Shown piece after piece: positions 1 through 13,000 of a stretch of DNA of 64,000 bases; positions within the stretch are counted from its first letter, which is position 1, and each line of letters starts with the position of its first letter. A program made the translations under genes and the position numbers. The notes under the pieces were generated by a model. The model was given only the letters and a program-made list of their open reading frames with translations. It searched no databases and was not told the origin of the DNA. The stretch is from NCBI GenBank assembly GCA_905221615.1, contig CAJNDT010003791.1, positions 248,001 to 312,000 on the forward strand, written 5' to 3'. This DNA comes from Symbiodinium sp. CCMP2592 (lineage: Eukaryota > Sar > Dinophyceae > Suessiales > Symbiodiniaceae).

Positions 1-83
1 TGTGAGTGAGTGCTAGCTTACACGACTCGAATGTACGGAGCAGCAACAAAGCTAGATTGCTAGATGATTGATTGGATCCACAG

Positions 84-200
84 CCACGGCCGCACCTCCG
101 ATGTCCTCGGTTTGTTGCGGGCAGCTGGCCGGCAGGGATGCTCAGGACCTCTGGCAGTAGACCCACGAGCTGTCATTGCAAACAATCCGCAGAAAATTGA
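84..200 (+). CDS. Gene A, exon (first in window)
   Basis: Follows an acceptor-like CACAG. The open frame begins HGRTSDVLGLLRAAGRQG and runs to a stop at about 207, so the donor must lie before that. The opening bases 1-15 (TGTGAGTGAG...) resemble a splice-donor region, consistent with the gene continuing to the left. Confidence 0.45.
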   Translation, partial: PRPHLRCPRFVAGSWPAGMLRTSGSRPTSCHCKQSAEN

Positions 201-3200
201 GGCTGATTGAGCTTCCTGCGCTGTCAGTAGCACAATTCGTCATGATCCCAATCATTGTGTGTAAAGATCTGAATTCTTAAATCAGAGCTGTGCTTCAATG
301 GGGCAGCACGCACTCCGGACTCAGACAGCGACCGACCGGTCTGATTGAAAGTTGAGGGGACATGCGTACATTGTGTGACGGATGCCGGATGTGAGGGTGA
401 CACCGACTCACTGACAGTAAATAGTAGTTAATAGTAGTAGTATTTATAATAGACTAAGGGTCCGAGGGTCCGGGTGCTACAAATTGTTATTGGTAGTTTC
501 ATTTCGTTTAAACTTAAAAGTCTAGCAAGCACCACCTCACTGTCCTGCAATCTAATAAAGTAGGAGACAAAATATGTATCTCCATATTTTATACTTAGGG
601 CTAGGGGGTGTGTGGTTTATTATTAACACATAATTCAAATCAATCGTTAGTTTCTGTACTAGTACTACATTGGACCGGAATCTGAACCTGCCCTGGAAGG
701 CAGGGCACCACCGCCTGACCCTGGACCCTTAAGTCCTACTGAACCCTATGATATAAGTCTTCTGTTACTGGTTAGTTCTCTCAGGGTTGTTAATTGCCTT
801 CTTACATAATTTCCAATACTACTTGCCTGACTGCATGGCTGAAGAATACTCATCATTAATCCTTATTGAATTTGCCAGTCAGTGTTTCTTGATATTTATT
901 TATTAACACTGACTGACAAATTCAACAAGGATATTTATTATGGTCGAATTCTCATTCCAATAAAGACCTGACCACACCCTCGCAGCTGACTACTGCTGGA
1001 TGCTGGGCCCTGGGACCCCTGCCAGAGGCCTGTGCTGCTGATTCATGTTGAACTAACAAACTACAGACTGTTTCACTGTCTGTAAGCTGTATGCAACCGA
1101 CAAAATATCTGAAATCCGGGCCCCTCGAGTTCAATCAGTCGATAATCTCATATGAGCTCTGTCTGTAGTAGTAGCGTAATAACCGTTTAATCCAAATCCC
1201 GGTTAGTCATTAGTCGAGTCAGTCTATTTAAAATATTCAGTCTTAATATTCAGAAATCAGTTAATAATAGTTGCGTTGGAACCGTAATTTACTTCAACTT
1301 GGCTGCACCTCCGCCCAGGTGGTCTCCAACATAGCAGCGCTGGCAAGCCAGGTGGCGCAGCCGTGCCATGCCTTTGATCGTCAGCTACTATTCTGGTCAG
1401 AACTAGTATTGAATCTTCTGTTTTGAATGAGTTCGTGCTAATTCTGATTCTGCTCTTGCTTAGAGGTTAGCTTGTATTTTTCATTCTAGATGGTTACCTG
1501 CTTGCCATAAGGAACAATGAAGTTTGGACACATTGAAATGCCGTAGTTAGTTGTTCAACTGGCATCCAGAACTCTAAAGGAGAGGCATCACATGTTCCAC
1601 GTGTCAGTCAGACTCGCCTGACTGGCCACAAAGCTGATTCCGCATCGTGGCTTTAATGCTGTGGGTTGAACTAATACGTTACATAAATAATTAAATTACT
1701 CTGTATTTTATACATAGTTGTCACAGGCTGACACGCAGAGACGCTGCTTCAAGCAAGCTACAAAATTTGAATCACTAACTTAAACTTAATAGTATCGGGG
1801 GAGTTGAGCCCTGGTCCCTAAAGTGACAGTTTAACAGTTAATTTTAGGCTTATATTATATAACGAATCAGGGGTAGGATTCCAGGATGCTGCAATGCTCT
1901 GAAATTCTAAACTATCGGTTACGACTAGATGTGAGATCACTTTTAAACTTGAGACCAATAGACTTATAAGATATAATCTAATACTCTACGACAATGTAAG
2001 ATGTCGTGTTAGATTAGAAACAGCCCCTCCGAGTACCCGTACTAGTAATCTTATAGACTTGGGTTCAAGGCGCCCGAGTCAGACTCCCGAGTCCATGTAG
2101 TAATTTAATGAATAATTGTAATTGGCATTGTCATGGGTCACAAAAATCACTATAATATTACTGTTTGTTAGTTGGTCCGGTTTGATTCCCGACATGTAAA
2201 TGCCAATGCCCAGACCCAGCCCCAATCTCAAGCCCGGCATCCGTAATACCCGAATCTTTCCAATTCCAGCTACTGCTTAGCCAGTATTATTGTCATTAGT
2301 CATGATTAATCAGGCCCATAAATACTGAGTAAGTAAATGCCAGTCTACCGACAACCATTTTTTAGCAAGCCGTGTCCTGCATGTAAAGATTGGATGGTAC
2401 CGAGATCAAGTAGAAATGGTCAGCAATGCTAGTTAGTCTAGTTACAGTCTGTGGCCCCTCGGTTGAAACAGAATTCTGACAGAGGTCAGACTTCGGTGAT
2501 TCTAAACTTACTTAAATTAAACTAAAGTAATAACAATAATAATAATAGTAATAATAATAAGAACAATAAGTAAATCGGATGTAATGGTCTAATTACTGGT
2601 ATGCTTTAGGACTCCAGTCAGACCAACTAACATGACATAGCTTGATTAATTAATAGGAAATTGAAACTTGCAGCCAAACTCTTGCAAGACCCAAGGAATC
2701 TCGGTGACCGCCACGATCTTGATCCGCCCACGGACATCCCGACGCGCGATCGCAAGACCATCCAGGGCATGCTGGTGCCTGTGCTGCAGTGGGATAAAAC
2801 CTCGTCGATGGATTTGGAATTCATACTCAGGCCATCGGGCTTAGCCAGGGCTGGTATCAATGTCCAAAACGATTGGAGTACATTGGGGTTTTACATGTCG
2901 ACATCGAGACTCTGACTGAGACGAGGCCCAGTAGCCGTAGCAAATGTCGAACTGCCAGTAAATTCGAGAACCAACGACAACCAGAGTCACAATTGAACCC
3001 TGTCTTATTGTGCTAGTCCGACCTTGTAATCGATTCATGTAGGTACTGGCGCAAGCTCTGAACGGCAACCTGGACGTCATGTGGGGGAAGGACTTGCTGT
3101 CGCTGAACCTTGCCCATCACTGATTTTTCAGCTCAGATTCGGATATTCAGCTAGTTCACCATTTGATCCAATTGGAATGTCAATGTGTTATAAGTCTGTC

Positions 3201-6200
3201 ACTGTCGCTAATACTGGTTCATATTCGAGCGAAGTATCTAAATATGCCAAGCTCCTATTCATGCTGTCTTCTCCACGATGCAGCAGGGACCCAGGGAGGC
3301 CAGTCAGTGGGCTGCACTGTCTGTGGTAGCGTGGGCCTTGCCGGGCCAAGCCAATGTCAAGTTACAATGACAAGAATGATCAAGAAATAATAATATGGGT
3401 CCACATTCAAGTTTTGATCGGTTTCAGGCTTCGGTCCAGGCCAAGACCAATATTTTAATTCAGTAGGTTAGCCTGCGAGTGAAGCTAATTCTGAGGACCA
3501 TTAACTTCGTAGTTTAGTAATGTCACTATCGAACCTGTAGTGTGTAAAAACTCAGACTATTGTCTTCGGTCACAGGCATCAGGACAGACTCTGTGAGTAG
3601 CAATGGGAAAGGCATCTTGTGGCATTGATGTGTTTGCTGTGTCCGAATGCTATGAGTCCATGAGGTAAGCCTGATGAATCTGTTTATTTACTACGACTAC
3701 GGTGAATTCACATCAACGAGAAACAGTGTCAGTATTAGTGAACACTTAGTTGCTAGTGTCTTGTCACAAGTTGGCAAGGACTTGTTAATAAGAGTCTTCA
3801 TGCATGTTCTTACTTAAGATTCCTATGATTAAGTGTGCAGCATTATTTACGTTTAATAGACAGATTTGTCCTGGTCCGAAACGTTTAATTTAAGACTCTT
3901 TGACAGTGACTGATATGACTGAGAGTCCCTAGAACCTCGCCCCCGAACTGGCCCGGCCCCCTGGGCCCCTTGAGATTAGGAGTGCCTGATTGCCTGAGCG
4001 CAGCAGGCAGAATCCCGTGCTTAATTTACTCTTACCTATGCAATATATACATCAATTAGTGTCGACACAGACCGACCAAATATATGCACCTCGAGTCGCT
4101 AGCTTAAGACATATGTCTTATGTTAAGAGTCCGACCGGTCCTTCATCGATCCACCCAGGAAACCCGCCAAAAGATTACTTCCTTTGCAAAGCGCGTGCGA
4201 AGCTCTGCCTGCACCACCCGAAGCACTTCGCCCTGCAGACGTTCGGCAGCGTCCGCTGCTGACGATCGCATCCTGGTTGGTGATGGGTCGGTTATCCTCA
4301 TAGTCAGGTTTCCTTCCGAAAGTTTCGTTAGTTAGGTTAGTTTGATAATTTAATTTATTTATTAAAATTTAGTTAATTATAACCAATCTATTATTGTAAT
4401 TCGTCTGTGTTCGGTACTCTTCAGAACAATGCTCAATCCAATTTGTAATTAATACAGTCGTACCGTAACTAGTAACTGTAGGCGCAGTTGCAGCATCACT
4501 GGTCACTGACTCGAATAATCCGGAATCCGTTCATTAAGAAGAGCATTCACGACTAGAAGCGTTTTGTTCATGAAGCAATTGAATTTGGCAACGACTCGAG
4601 AATGAAACTCAGCCCCAGCGCGGCCGGGTGGTTCCTCTTAGCGAAAGAAAACCCTACCAGGTTAGGTGTTTCCTGGTCTTGTTATTAATATCGAAAGTAG
4701 TTACTATGTCATGTTACTGTGTAAGTACGTGTATCTAGTCATGTCTGTGTTGCTCATAGGTCGTCACTACGACTAATTTGAGCCTAGGCCGCGGACGAGG
4801 AGGCCCTGCCATTCAAGACGATGCACATTCTGTCGCACGAGCTCGGCTTGAGGCTGCACATACAACCAGAAAGTACACATAGCCTGTGGAATGACGTCCG
4901 TAACTCGGTACGTAGAAGTGGACTGCAACACTGTCTTCTTCTAGCTGGGGTCCTCTCAAACACAGCCCACGGACCTTTCGGCGGGGGACGCAATTCCTGG
5001 ACTTTGCTTGAATCGGCGGAGGACTTGGGTCGGACAATGTCAGATGCTACGTTTGCCGAACTTCTTGATCAGATGGCAGACGATCAGACTGACGCTGATT
5101 CGGCTGATCGGAATGAGCATTTGCCGCAGCAACCATCTGATATACCGCAGCTGCCTGCAGTGAAGAACCTTCCTCCGTTCGTTTTGGCCCCAGTGGCTCA
5201 TGCATGATCCTGCTTCAATACATTTCGTTGCAACATAGCAACATGGTTCAAATCTTGCAGCAGGAACTTAGACGATATTTAATATTTCTGAAAATAGACT
5301 CTTGGACCGGGCACGGTATTGATTGAGGCTGTCGTCTCAGTCTCGCCAGTTTATCCCTTACTGTTACTGTTAGTTAGTCAATCAAACCGATCGAAGTACT
5401 TACTAAAGTACTTACTAAGTATTGTCGTGCCGTGTGAGCACGTCCCTGGTTGCAGTGGTATGATTGAACTAACTAGGTTGGATTACGTTGCTTCACGAAC
5501 TCGTGAATTTACGAACAGTAACACTAACAATAACAAGAATAATTTAAATTATTATCCTACTTATATTATATGCATAGCAAATATAGTAGAATTCATTGTT
5601 AGTTGACTAGCTGTAGCTGACTTAGCCTACTGCTGCGTAAGGTTTACTCTGGTACTACTTGGTATTACTATTGTTAATTTCCAAGTTGCCTTTTAGTATT
5701 CTAGAACTAAACAACGATTTCATGCCTATCCCTCACAGACAGTGTCTGACTGAGTCGCCTGGCCGACTGTCTGGCAGGCAGTCTTTATTAACTTATCCGT
5801 CTAAATTGTCGCGTCAGCAATAATACATTTTACAATGCTACTACACTCTACCTACTGAAAAAATGTACTAACTTTACTAACTAGTCTAGACCAATGCTAC
5901 TTAATTCGTTTCCAGGTTTGTGTAGCGATTGAACAGTGGCAGGTCCCAAGTTTATTGTGGGATTCCGCAAATAAGAAGAATAATAAAAAAATATAACCAT
6001 GTTACCAGATCGAATCGCCGAGGTGCAATCTGAATATCTGAACCACAGTCTGAATTAAATTATGCCGGACCCTGGAACCCAACTTTTAAATGTAGCAGCG
6101 GCTAAGATAATTATGCCCGTGTCCGGACTCTGACAAGCTGCAGGTGAAAACCAAATCCTGGTTTGCGGCCCTGGATTCCATGGACTACCTGTGCAACAAC

Positions 6201-7003
6201 TGGACCCTCCTCTCCACGGTCCTGGATCACGCTCTCCAACACTTTATCGATGCCGGCGCCGCTGGGCTTAAGTGTCATTCTCGTTGGCTCACCTGAGTCT
6301 GAATGAGATCATTGAAGCATGAGAGGGCTCAAGCCCCAGGCCAGGGCCTAGGCTAGGCAGGTTTGCTCTCGGTTCTTCTGTCGAGTAGCCATTGATTTTA
6401 CAAGCTGCAGGCTAGTACATGCTAAGGATGAATGACTTCTGGGCGAATCTCAGCAGTAGTCACAAGTATTTTGGCGGGTCTGGGGTTGAGGCCTCCGGTT
6501 GGCATGTGGAGATTGGTGATCGTTGGGGCTTTTACATTTCATTTGACTTGAGTTAGGAGACGAACTATGAATATACTGTTCGACTTTAGACTCACTTTAT
6601 TGTACTTGCGTTCTTTGACTAGTTAATTTGTCGTATTTTTGTTATCAACATCCGTCTTATTATTATTATTATCATTGGTCTCAATGAGAACTCAGAATTC
6701 CGAATGAGTTAAGAGCTAAGGAAGCTTAAACTGTATTTCTGCATCTTTCGTATGTAGGCCCAGGTTAGTAAGGTGTGTCAGGGAGAGCAGGACCAGACTA
6801 CGTTGCGATTGGTTTTCGGAGTTCTCACTCAGACTACAGACTAAGCTCCAACCCAAGACGTTCGTGATGATTTGCGGCCGGAGGGGGGAGGGGCGGGGCG
6901 GGGACAGTGACAGGGCAGCCGATCGAAGTCTGGGGTCACCATGTTTCTGTCTGCACTGGCATTGAAGCCCTAGCCTTCGAGCATTATCACCCGGACCCCC
7001 CCC

Positions 7004-7038
<35 letters not shown>

Positions 7039-10000
7039 ACAGTGATACAAACACAGACACACACATGCATAGTCCAATAGCCTTTCTATGTCATGGCACA
7101 CTCACATACATATTGTGACAGTGACACAGCTGACTACCGTGAATGACTCAGCCAGTATACCCCAGTCTGATCAGCCTACTCGAATCATCTCTCACAGACA
7201 GACAGACAGACTCGATCACAATCACCGTTCAATAATGATTGACAGCTGAATCGTTCCCTGATTTAGTTGAGCACACACGGACACAGGCACCGACTAGCAC
7301 ACACGCACACACATACACACGCACGCGCAGACAGACATGCACATGAGCGCTCGCTAGACAGTAGAGTGACTTAACCAGGGTCTCAGGTGATATGCCTTCG
7401 GATTTCGACCTGGCGACTTGGGAGTGACAGGGGATGTGCTTCGATGGTGCGTCTCACGGTCCTTATTAACTGGAAGTTAAATGGGGTCCGTAAGCGAACT
7501 AATGAAAACAGCACCAAATACTGTACCACTCCCTCCTACGACATTCACATGCCTCCCGACACCGTTCGTTCGGACTCAGCCTACCATGTTGGCTGCCATG
7601 GTGAGTCAGTAACATGCGACGAGTGGCGACGGCATGACAATACTGGGCATATGATATTCCGAAGTTCCTATGAACCACGGTAATCTTATGTAGGAATTCA
7701 GGGGCGCTGGTCCATTTGCATACCCAAGGATGCCAGCCGCGACGATGACGCAGGAGACGGTGGCGACGAAGGCCCAGCGGCAGCTGAAGAGGCGGCGGAG
7801 GACGACCCAGCTCCTGCTGCTGACAGCAAGGTGCCGAAGACTAGATCCGAACTGCAGAAGCTTCGCGAGAACTTTGCGAACACGATGCACTTATGCTTGC
7901 ACTTTTATGCCGACCGCAGCCTACAACAACAAATGCGATTGGTGAGCACTGCCTGCAAACCCATCAGAGACTCCTACCACCAGTCACTGGTGGATCAGAA
8001 AAGCCAGGTGCGAACCGGTAATGATTCACAAAATTGCGTTGGGAATAACCAAGGCAAACCCGACCTGAGTGACTTCGGGCTGCTACATTCATTTAAGTCG
8101 AGCTTACCCGCCAGTAAGACAACATCGCTGACTTTTTTCTTAGACGTAGACCTTTGCCTGGCCTCTTAAACTAGCTTTAATGACGACTACGACGTACTTT
8201 AAGTAAGAACCCACCCATTGATTTTGTCGTTTGCTCCTGCCAAATATTCAAGCGGCCTTGGACTGGTGATAGTAGGCTGGTGGCTTGTGCAAGACCTCAG
8301 GTGAATGCTGCCAGGCTTCTTTTGCTTCAGTGGTTCAGGTCGTTTTCTTCAATAGAACCATCAGTGTGGCATTAGTCTTAGTTCTGAAATGATTATCCTC
8401 TGTACGATTTAAGTGGTGGTGGTGGTGCTGCTGCTGCTGCTGCCGGTGGCAGTGGCGCTGGTGGTCGTGATGTGTTGTTGTTGTTGTTGCATTGTTGTTG
8501 CAGTGCTGTTGGTGTTGGTATAATTGTTGCTGATTGTTGCTGCTTGTCGATGTTGCTTTTGTTGTTACTGTTGACATTGTTAGTGCTGATGATGTTGATG
8601 TTGTTGTGGTCGTTGTAGATGTCGTTGCTCGTGGTGTTGCTTTGTTGGTGGTGTACTTGAGTAGGTTCGTTGTTGTTGACCGTTGTTAAACATTGCCCAT
8701 TGATGTGAACCCTTATTCATGATGATGCTGTTGCTGGTTGTTGTTGAGGTTGGTTTCCCTACTCTGTCGCTTTTTGCTGTGACTGTTTCTGTCCAAGGCT
8801 GTTGCTTCTCACATTCCTGCTGTGTTTTGGGTGTTGATGATGTTGTTCTTGATAGATGTTGTTGTCACTGCCGTAGTTATTGCTGCTGTTGTTGTCGCTT
8901 TTGGTTCTGGTGGTGGTCGAGGTCCTGGTTGTCGTGGTGCTAGTGGTAGTAGTCTCTAGTCTAGTAGTTGTTACCTTGGGGCTGTTTAAAGTTCATGTTG
9001 CAGCAGTGGTGTTACTAGTTAGTTACTAGACTATGGATGGTCCAAGCAGCAATGGTCCCAATGGTCAGTGGTGGTGACGGTGGTGGGGTGACGCCGGTGG
9101 TGGTGCGTCTTTCCTTGTAGCGCTACTGTATTACTACTTACTTAACTGACAGAATAGTTACAAGTTTCTACGAAAAAGGTGAAGTGACAAGTAACCTGAT
9201 CCTACTCTTACTCCTACTCAGACGACGGGTAACACTACTTTGACTTTCACTGCAGGCCACCGTGGACTGCGTTATGTGGTTGCGCGATTCAACAGGCGAA
9301 ACCTTCGTGGTCAGCTTACTTCTATACTATTCTCGACCCGACTCAGATTCAGTAATTTAATTAATTCGAGTCGAATATCAACGAGCACATAAAGCCGCCA
9401 CCCTGCACCAAGCCCCTACTGCTGCCTGCAATGTGCAGGCATCCACCATGAAGTTTCAAGCCACCCGGGCTGCAGCCGGTTGGTTCGACGTGGTCCGGGA
9501 TACGCTCCATCTGATCCACGAGCGAGAGGCACTGCAGCGGTTCAACGTGACCACATCAGTGTCAACGAGCATCCTCGAGGAGGATGATGATCTGGCAAAG
9601 GAGCCCTGGTTTCTTGAAGAAAGCGAGCTGGTGGATACCTTTTGGAAACTTCTGGTGGAATTGGCATCGGCAAGATCCTGGAGCCAGGTGCAATTCTCGA
9701 CTATCCAACCTTGTGCTTTAGCGATTGCGCTGAGCCCGGACAACGGCCCGAACAGCCTGGCACAGAAGCTGCTCCACGAGCAACGTGATACTTGGAATGC
9801 GGTGCTCAAAGCGGAAAGATCCGCTGCAAGCGACTCAAAGCTGGATCCTGGTGTGCGGAGTGCCTTGAACCAGGTGCTCTGCGACTTGGGGTGGAACAGG
9901 TTGCAAGTTTCTCGGGAGGCCATGCTGGAGTGCACGGCTGCCAACTGGAAGGTCTCCGACCAGCGTGTGCTAGAAACCGCGCGTTGCCTCTTCGCGGGGC

Positions 10001-13000
10001 AAGCCCAGACGAAGTATCATCTCGAAGATCTGTTTGCACACCTTGTGTCCGTGGCACGAGCGTCCAATCTTCCAGTTTCGATGAACAAGTGGCATGGCAG
10101 CTTCTAGTTAGTTTTATTATAGTTTATTTATAGTGACAAGACTTAGATAAGTTAGTTGTTGTCAGAAAATGATGGTTGGTTGAACCATAAAATCCTTATC
10201 TTTATCATTGTGTGGGTCATTGTCCTTCGAATCGAACTTCAGAACATTAATTAATTCAATACATTAATAATTAATTAACTGGGTCTGTAATGTATAATAT
10301 AGACTGGTACGTTTCAGCACTGCCACCCACTACCTCGACTCGTAGACCGTGGGACACTGACTGGGACCCCGTCAAGTCATTCAAAACTCAAACCGTCTAA
10401 TGTAAGTAAGGTCTTCTTTATGACTGTCTGGGTCTGTGACTCTGACTCACTCTGAACTCTAAGACTCGGTCTTAGTCTATTCTGAGTTCTGAGAATAGTC
10501 CGTCGATACTACTAGACTATTGATTAATTAATAATTAATTAATTAATGAATAATAATAATAGGTGTAGACCTACTACTAAACCGGCACCCCCGAGGCTCA
10601 TGACGCAAATGACAATTATGACAATGCCTCAACTCAGGGCTCGCACTGAACCAATAAAACAAGCCCTGCAGGCAGTCGACAGTGACAGTGAGTGACGGTG
10701 TCATTGTCACATTAGAACGGTATTTTACCACTACAAGTCGTATATTTTTTAATGAATTTAGTAAACCCGAAATAAGCAGCTTTTGTTTGTAATGGTGTGT
10801 TTGACTGGCCTCCGTTGTGGAGGCCTGTGAGTCAGGCAGGGGTCTCGAACCTTGTACTAACTAACGGCTGGCCTCGAATACATGAGCACATTTAGGGAAT
10901 TGGGGTGTGTTAGTGAAACAACTTACTGTTAACTACTGCACTAGACAGACTGACAGTGACAGTGTCACACACGAATTGAACCGGGGATACACAAATATGT
11001 CTACTTACTTGTGCCGTAGCGTTGCATTCAGCATGTAGTACTGTAGGGTTCGTGTTTCGGGTATTACGGTATTGACAGTCGTGACAGGACTCGGACAGGG
11101 CTTGACTGACAACATAAAAACAGGGCAGGCGCTATGATACTATGGATGGCAGGGATTAATTAGTGACTTCGTCGTTCTGAATTCTACAGTCCTGGTAAAT
11201 CTCTACACGGCCATTCTTGCCACTTCCGGTACTGAATACTGTTACGTACTTACCAGCCAGCTTAGCCGCGACCTTCCACACGATTCGTTATTTAGTATTG
11301 TGACTGTCTGATTGATGCATTGATGAATTGAAATATTATGATTTGATCAGGGTCTATACAAAAGGCATTGGGGGTCTCGGGTTTGGGGTTCTAGGCTTCA
11401 AAAGATGTATTCGGATGAATGAATGAATGAATGAATGATGTCATGAAATATTGAGTGAATGAGTGATCGGTCCAGGTAGCTCGGTGCTCTCCTCGACTCG
11501 TCGGTGCAGAACCAGGGTCCAGGGTCGTACCTGAAGAATTTCTGACTGTCGATTGTTACTGTTAATTGGGTACATCTACTATAGAAACAGAGTTATACCT
11601 CTCATTGGAAGCAATCTTAATTGAGTCGGCTTGCATTAGTTCGAATCGGTTTAGCTACAGGGCCAGGACTCCAGCCGCTGAGGTGTTAGTCATTGTCGGG
11701 GCATTGAGTCTGAGTGGCTTCATGAATCAGCTTTTGTCTGTGAGTTACTTGCTGGCTGGTCTTGTGTGTGGCTTGGGCCACTGTACCGTTCGTCATCTTC
11801 CCTTATTAATAATCAAATGTGATTCGCTGAGTAGAAACATGTAGTGGGTGAAATTACGACGCAATGCAGAACTCACTTAGACTTAGCCACTTAGAGCAAT
11901 AATTTAAATTTACATTACTTACTTTTGCCAGTGTAAATAAAAATAACAGTTCTGAACGGCCATACTACTTTAACTATACTTGTGTCACGTCCAAAGGCAT
12001 CTAAATTCTAAGCTGGAGGAAAAAGTAGATTGAAGATCTTACTAATCTATTTTGCTAATGGTTAGTTCTTCCAAGACACTGCATTCGATTCCGGTCCGTC
12101 AGCCTCCAATTGGCATTCAACGACTAAATATTATTTCATAGTAACAAATAGTTGAAATAATTCAGAATTCACTAAGACTGAGACTCAGACAAATTAACAA
12201 CATAACCTGACTATTGATTGCTGGGCTAACCTCCTCAGCCTAGTCACCTACGCTTATCTAGTCTTCGACAGCCAACGTCAGAGCTCAGGTGGACGAGATA
12301 TTTTTACTGTTCCACACTGCGTCGGGGAACAGAGTGGCCGCAACTACGAACGTGTTTGGATGACCATGCCAAGTTTCAGAAGCTGTTGGCGCAGAACAGC
12401 ACCGACCCCCAGTTCAAAGGCTTGCACGGCAAAGCATTCCGAGCTGTCAATACTCGTCAACTTGACCCTGAACTTCGGAAGGGCTTGGTGAATGTCAAAC
12501 TGGCGACTGCAAAGAAAGCCGGTACAGCGTCGAATCAAGCTGCTGCTGCAGCCACGAGATGGATTGCACACGCAGCGCCAGATGGATTCGAAGGCGTGGC
12601 CTCGATCTGGGCAGGCCAGTATATAGTCTAAGTCTAGTTGCTGGTCAGTAGTCAGTCATACATCAAATAAATTAAATAACGTATTCTTCAACCGTCAGAT
12701 TAAAGCACAGCTAGTCGGTCATTGAAATTAAATCTTTCTTGATTTATCCTAAGTTTGTCCGACTGGTTAGTGGGGCACAACTACTAGAACCTGGAGGAAT
12801 TGGGTCCACCAGTTCGGTCATCTTGATTGTGATCAAATAAGTCTGTTCGAGGGGAGCCTAGACTCCTGGACTGAGTCACTGTCACTGATTCCTCTCTCTC
12901 TGCCTCTGTCTGTCTGCCTGTCTGAGTCTGAGACCGTAATGCCGAAATACTAATCGACTATATGTTATGTATTTATAGTTATCCCTTCTTAGTCTGTTTA

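Noticed and set aside
8335-8943. His/Gln-rich minus frame and Cys/Val-rich plus frame
   Set aside because: Products of the TTG/GTG triplet tract in a gene A intron.
9456-9944. 162-codon minus-strand open frame
   Set aside because: Shadow of the strongly codon-biased gene A exon at 9,439-10,088.
11566-11844. 92-codon plus-strand open frame
   Set aside because: AT-rich, no coding-like codon use and no splice context; probably chance within a long intron.
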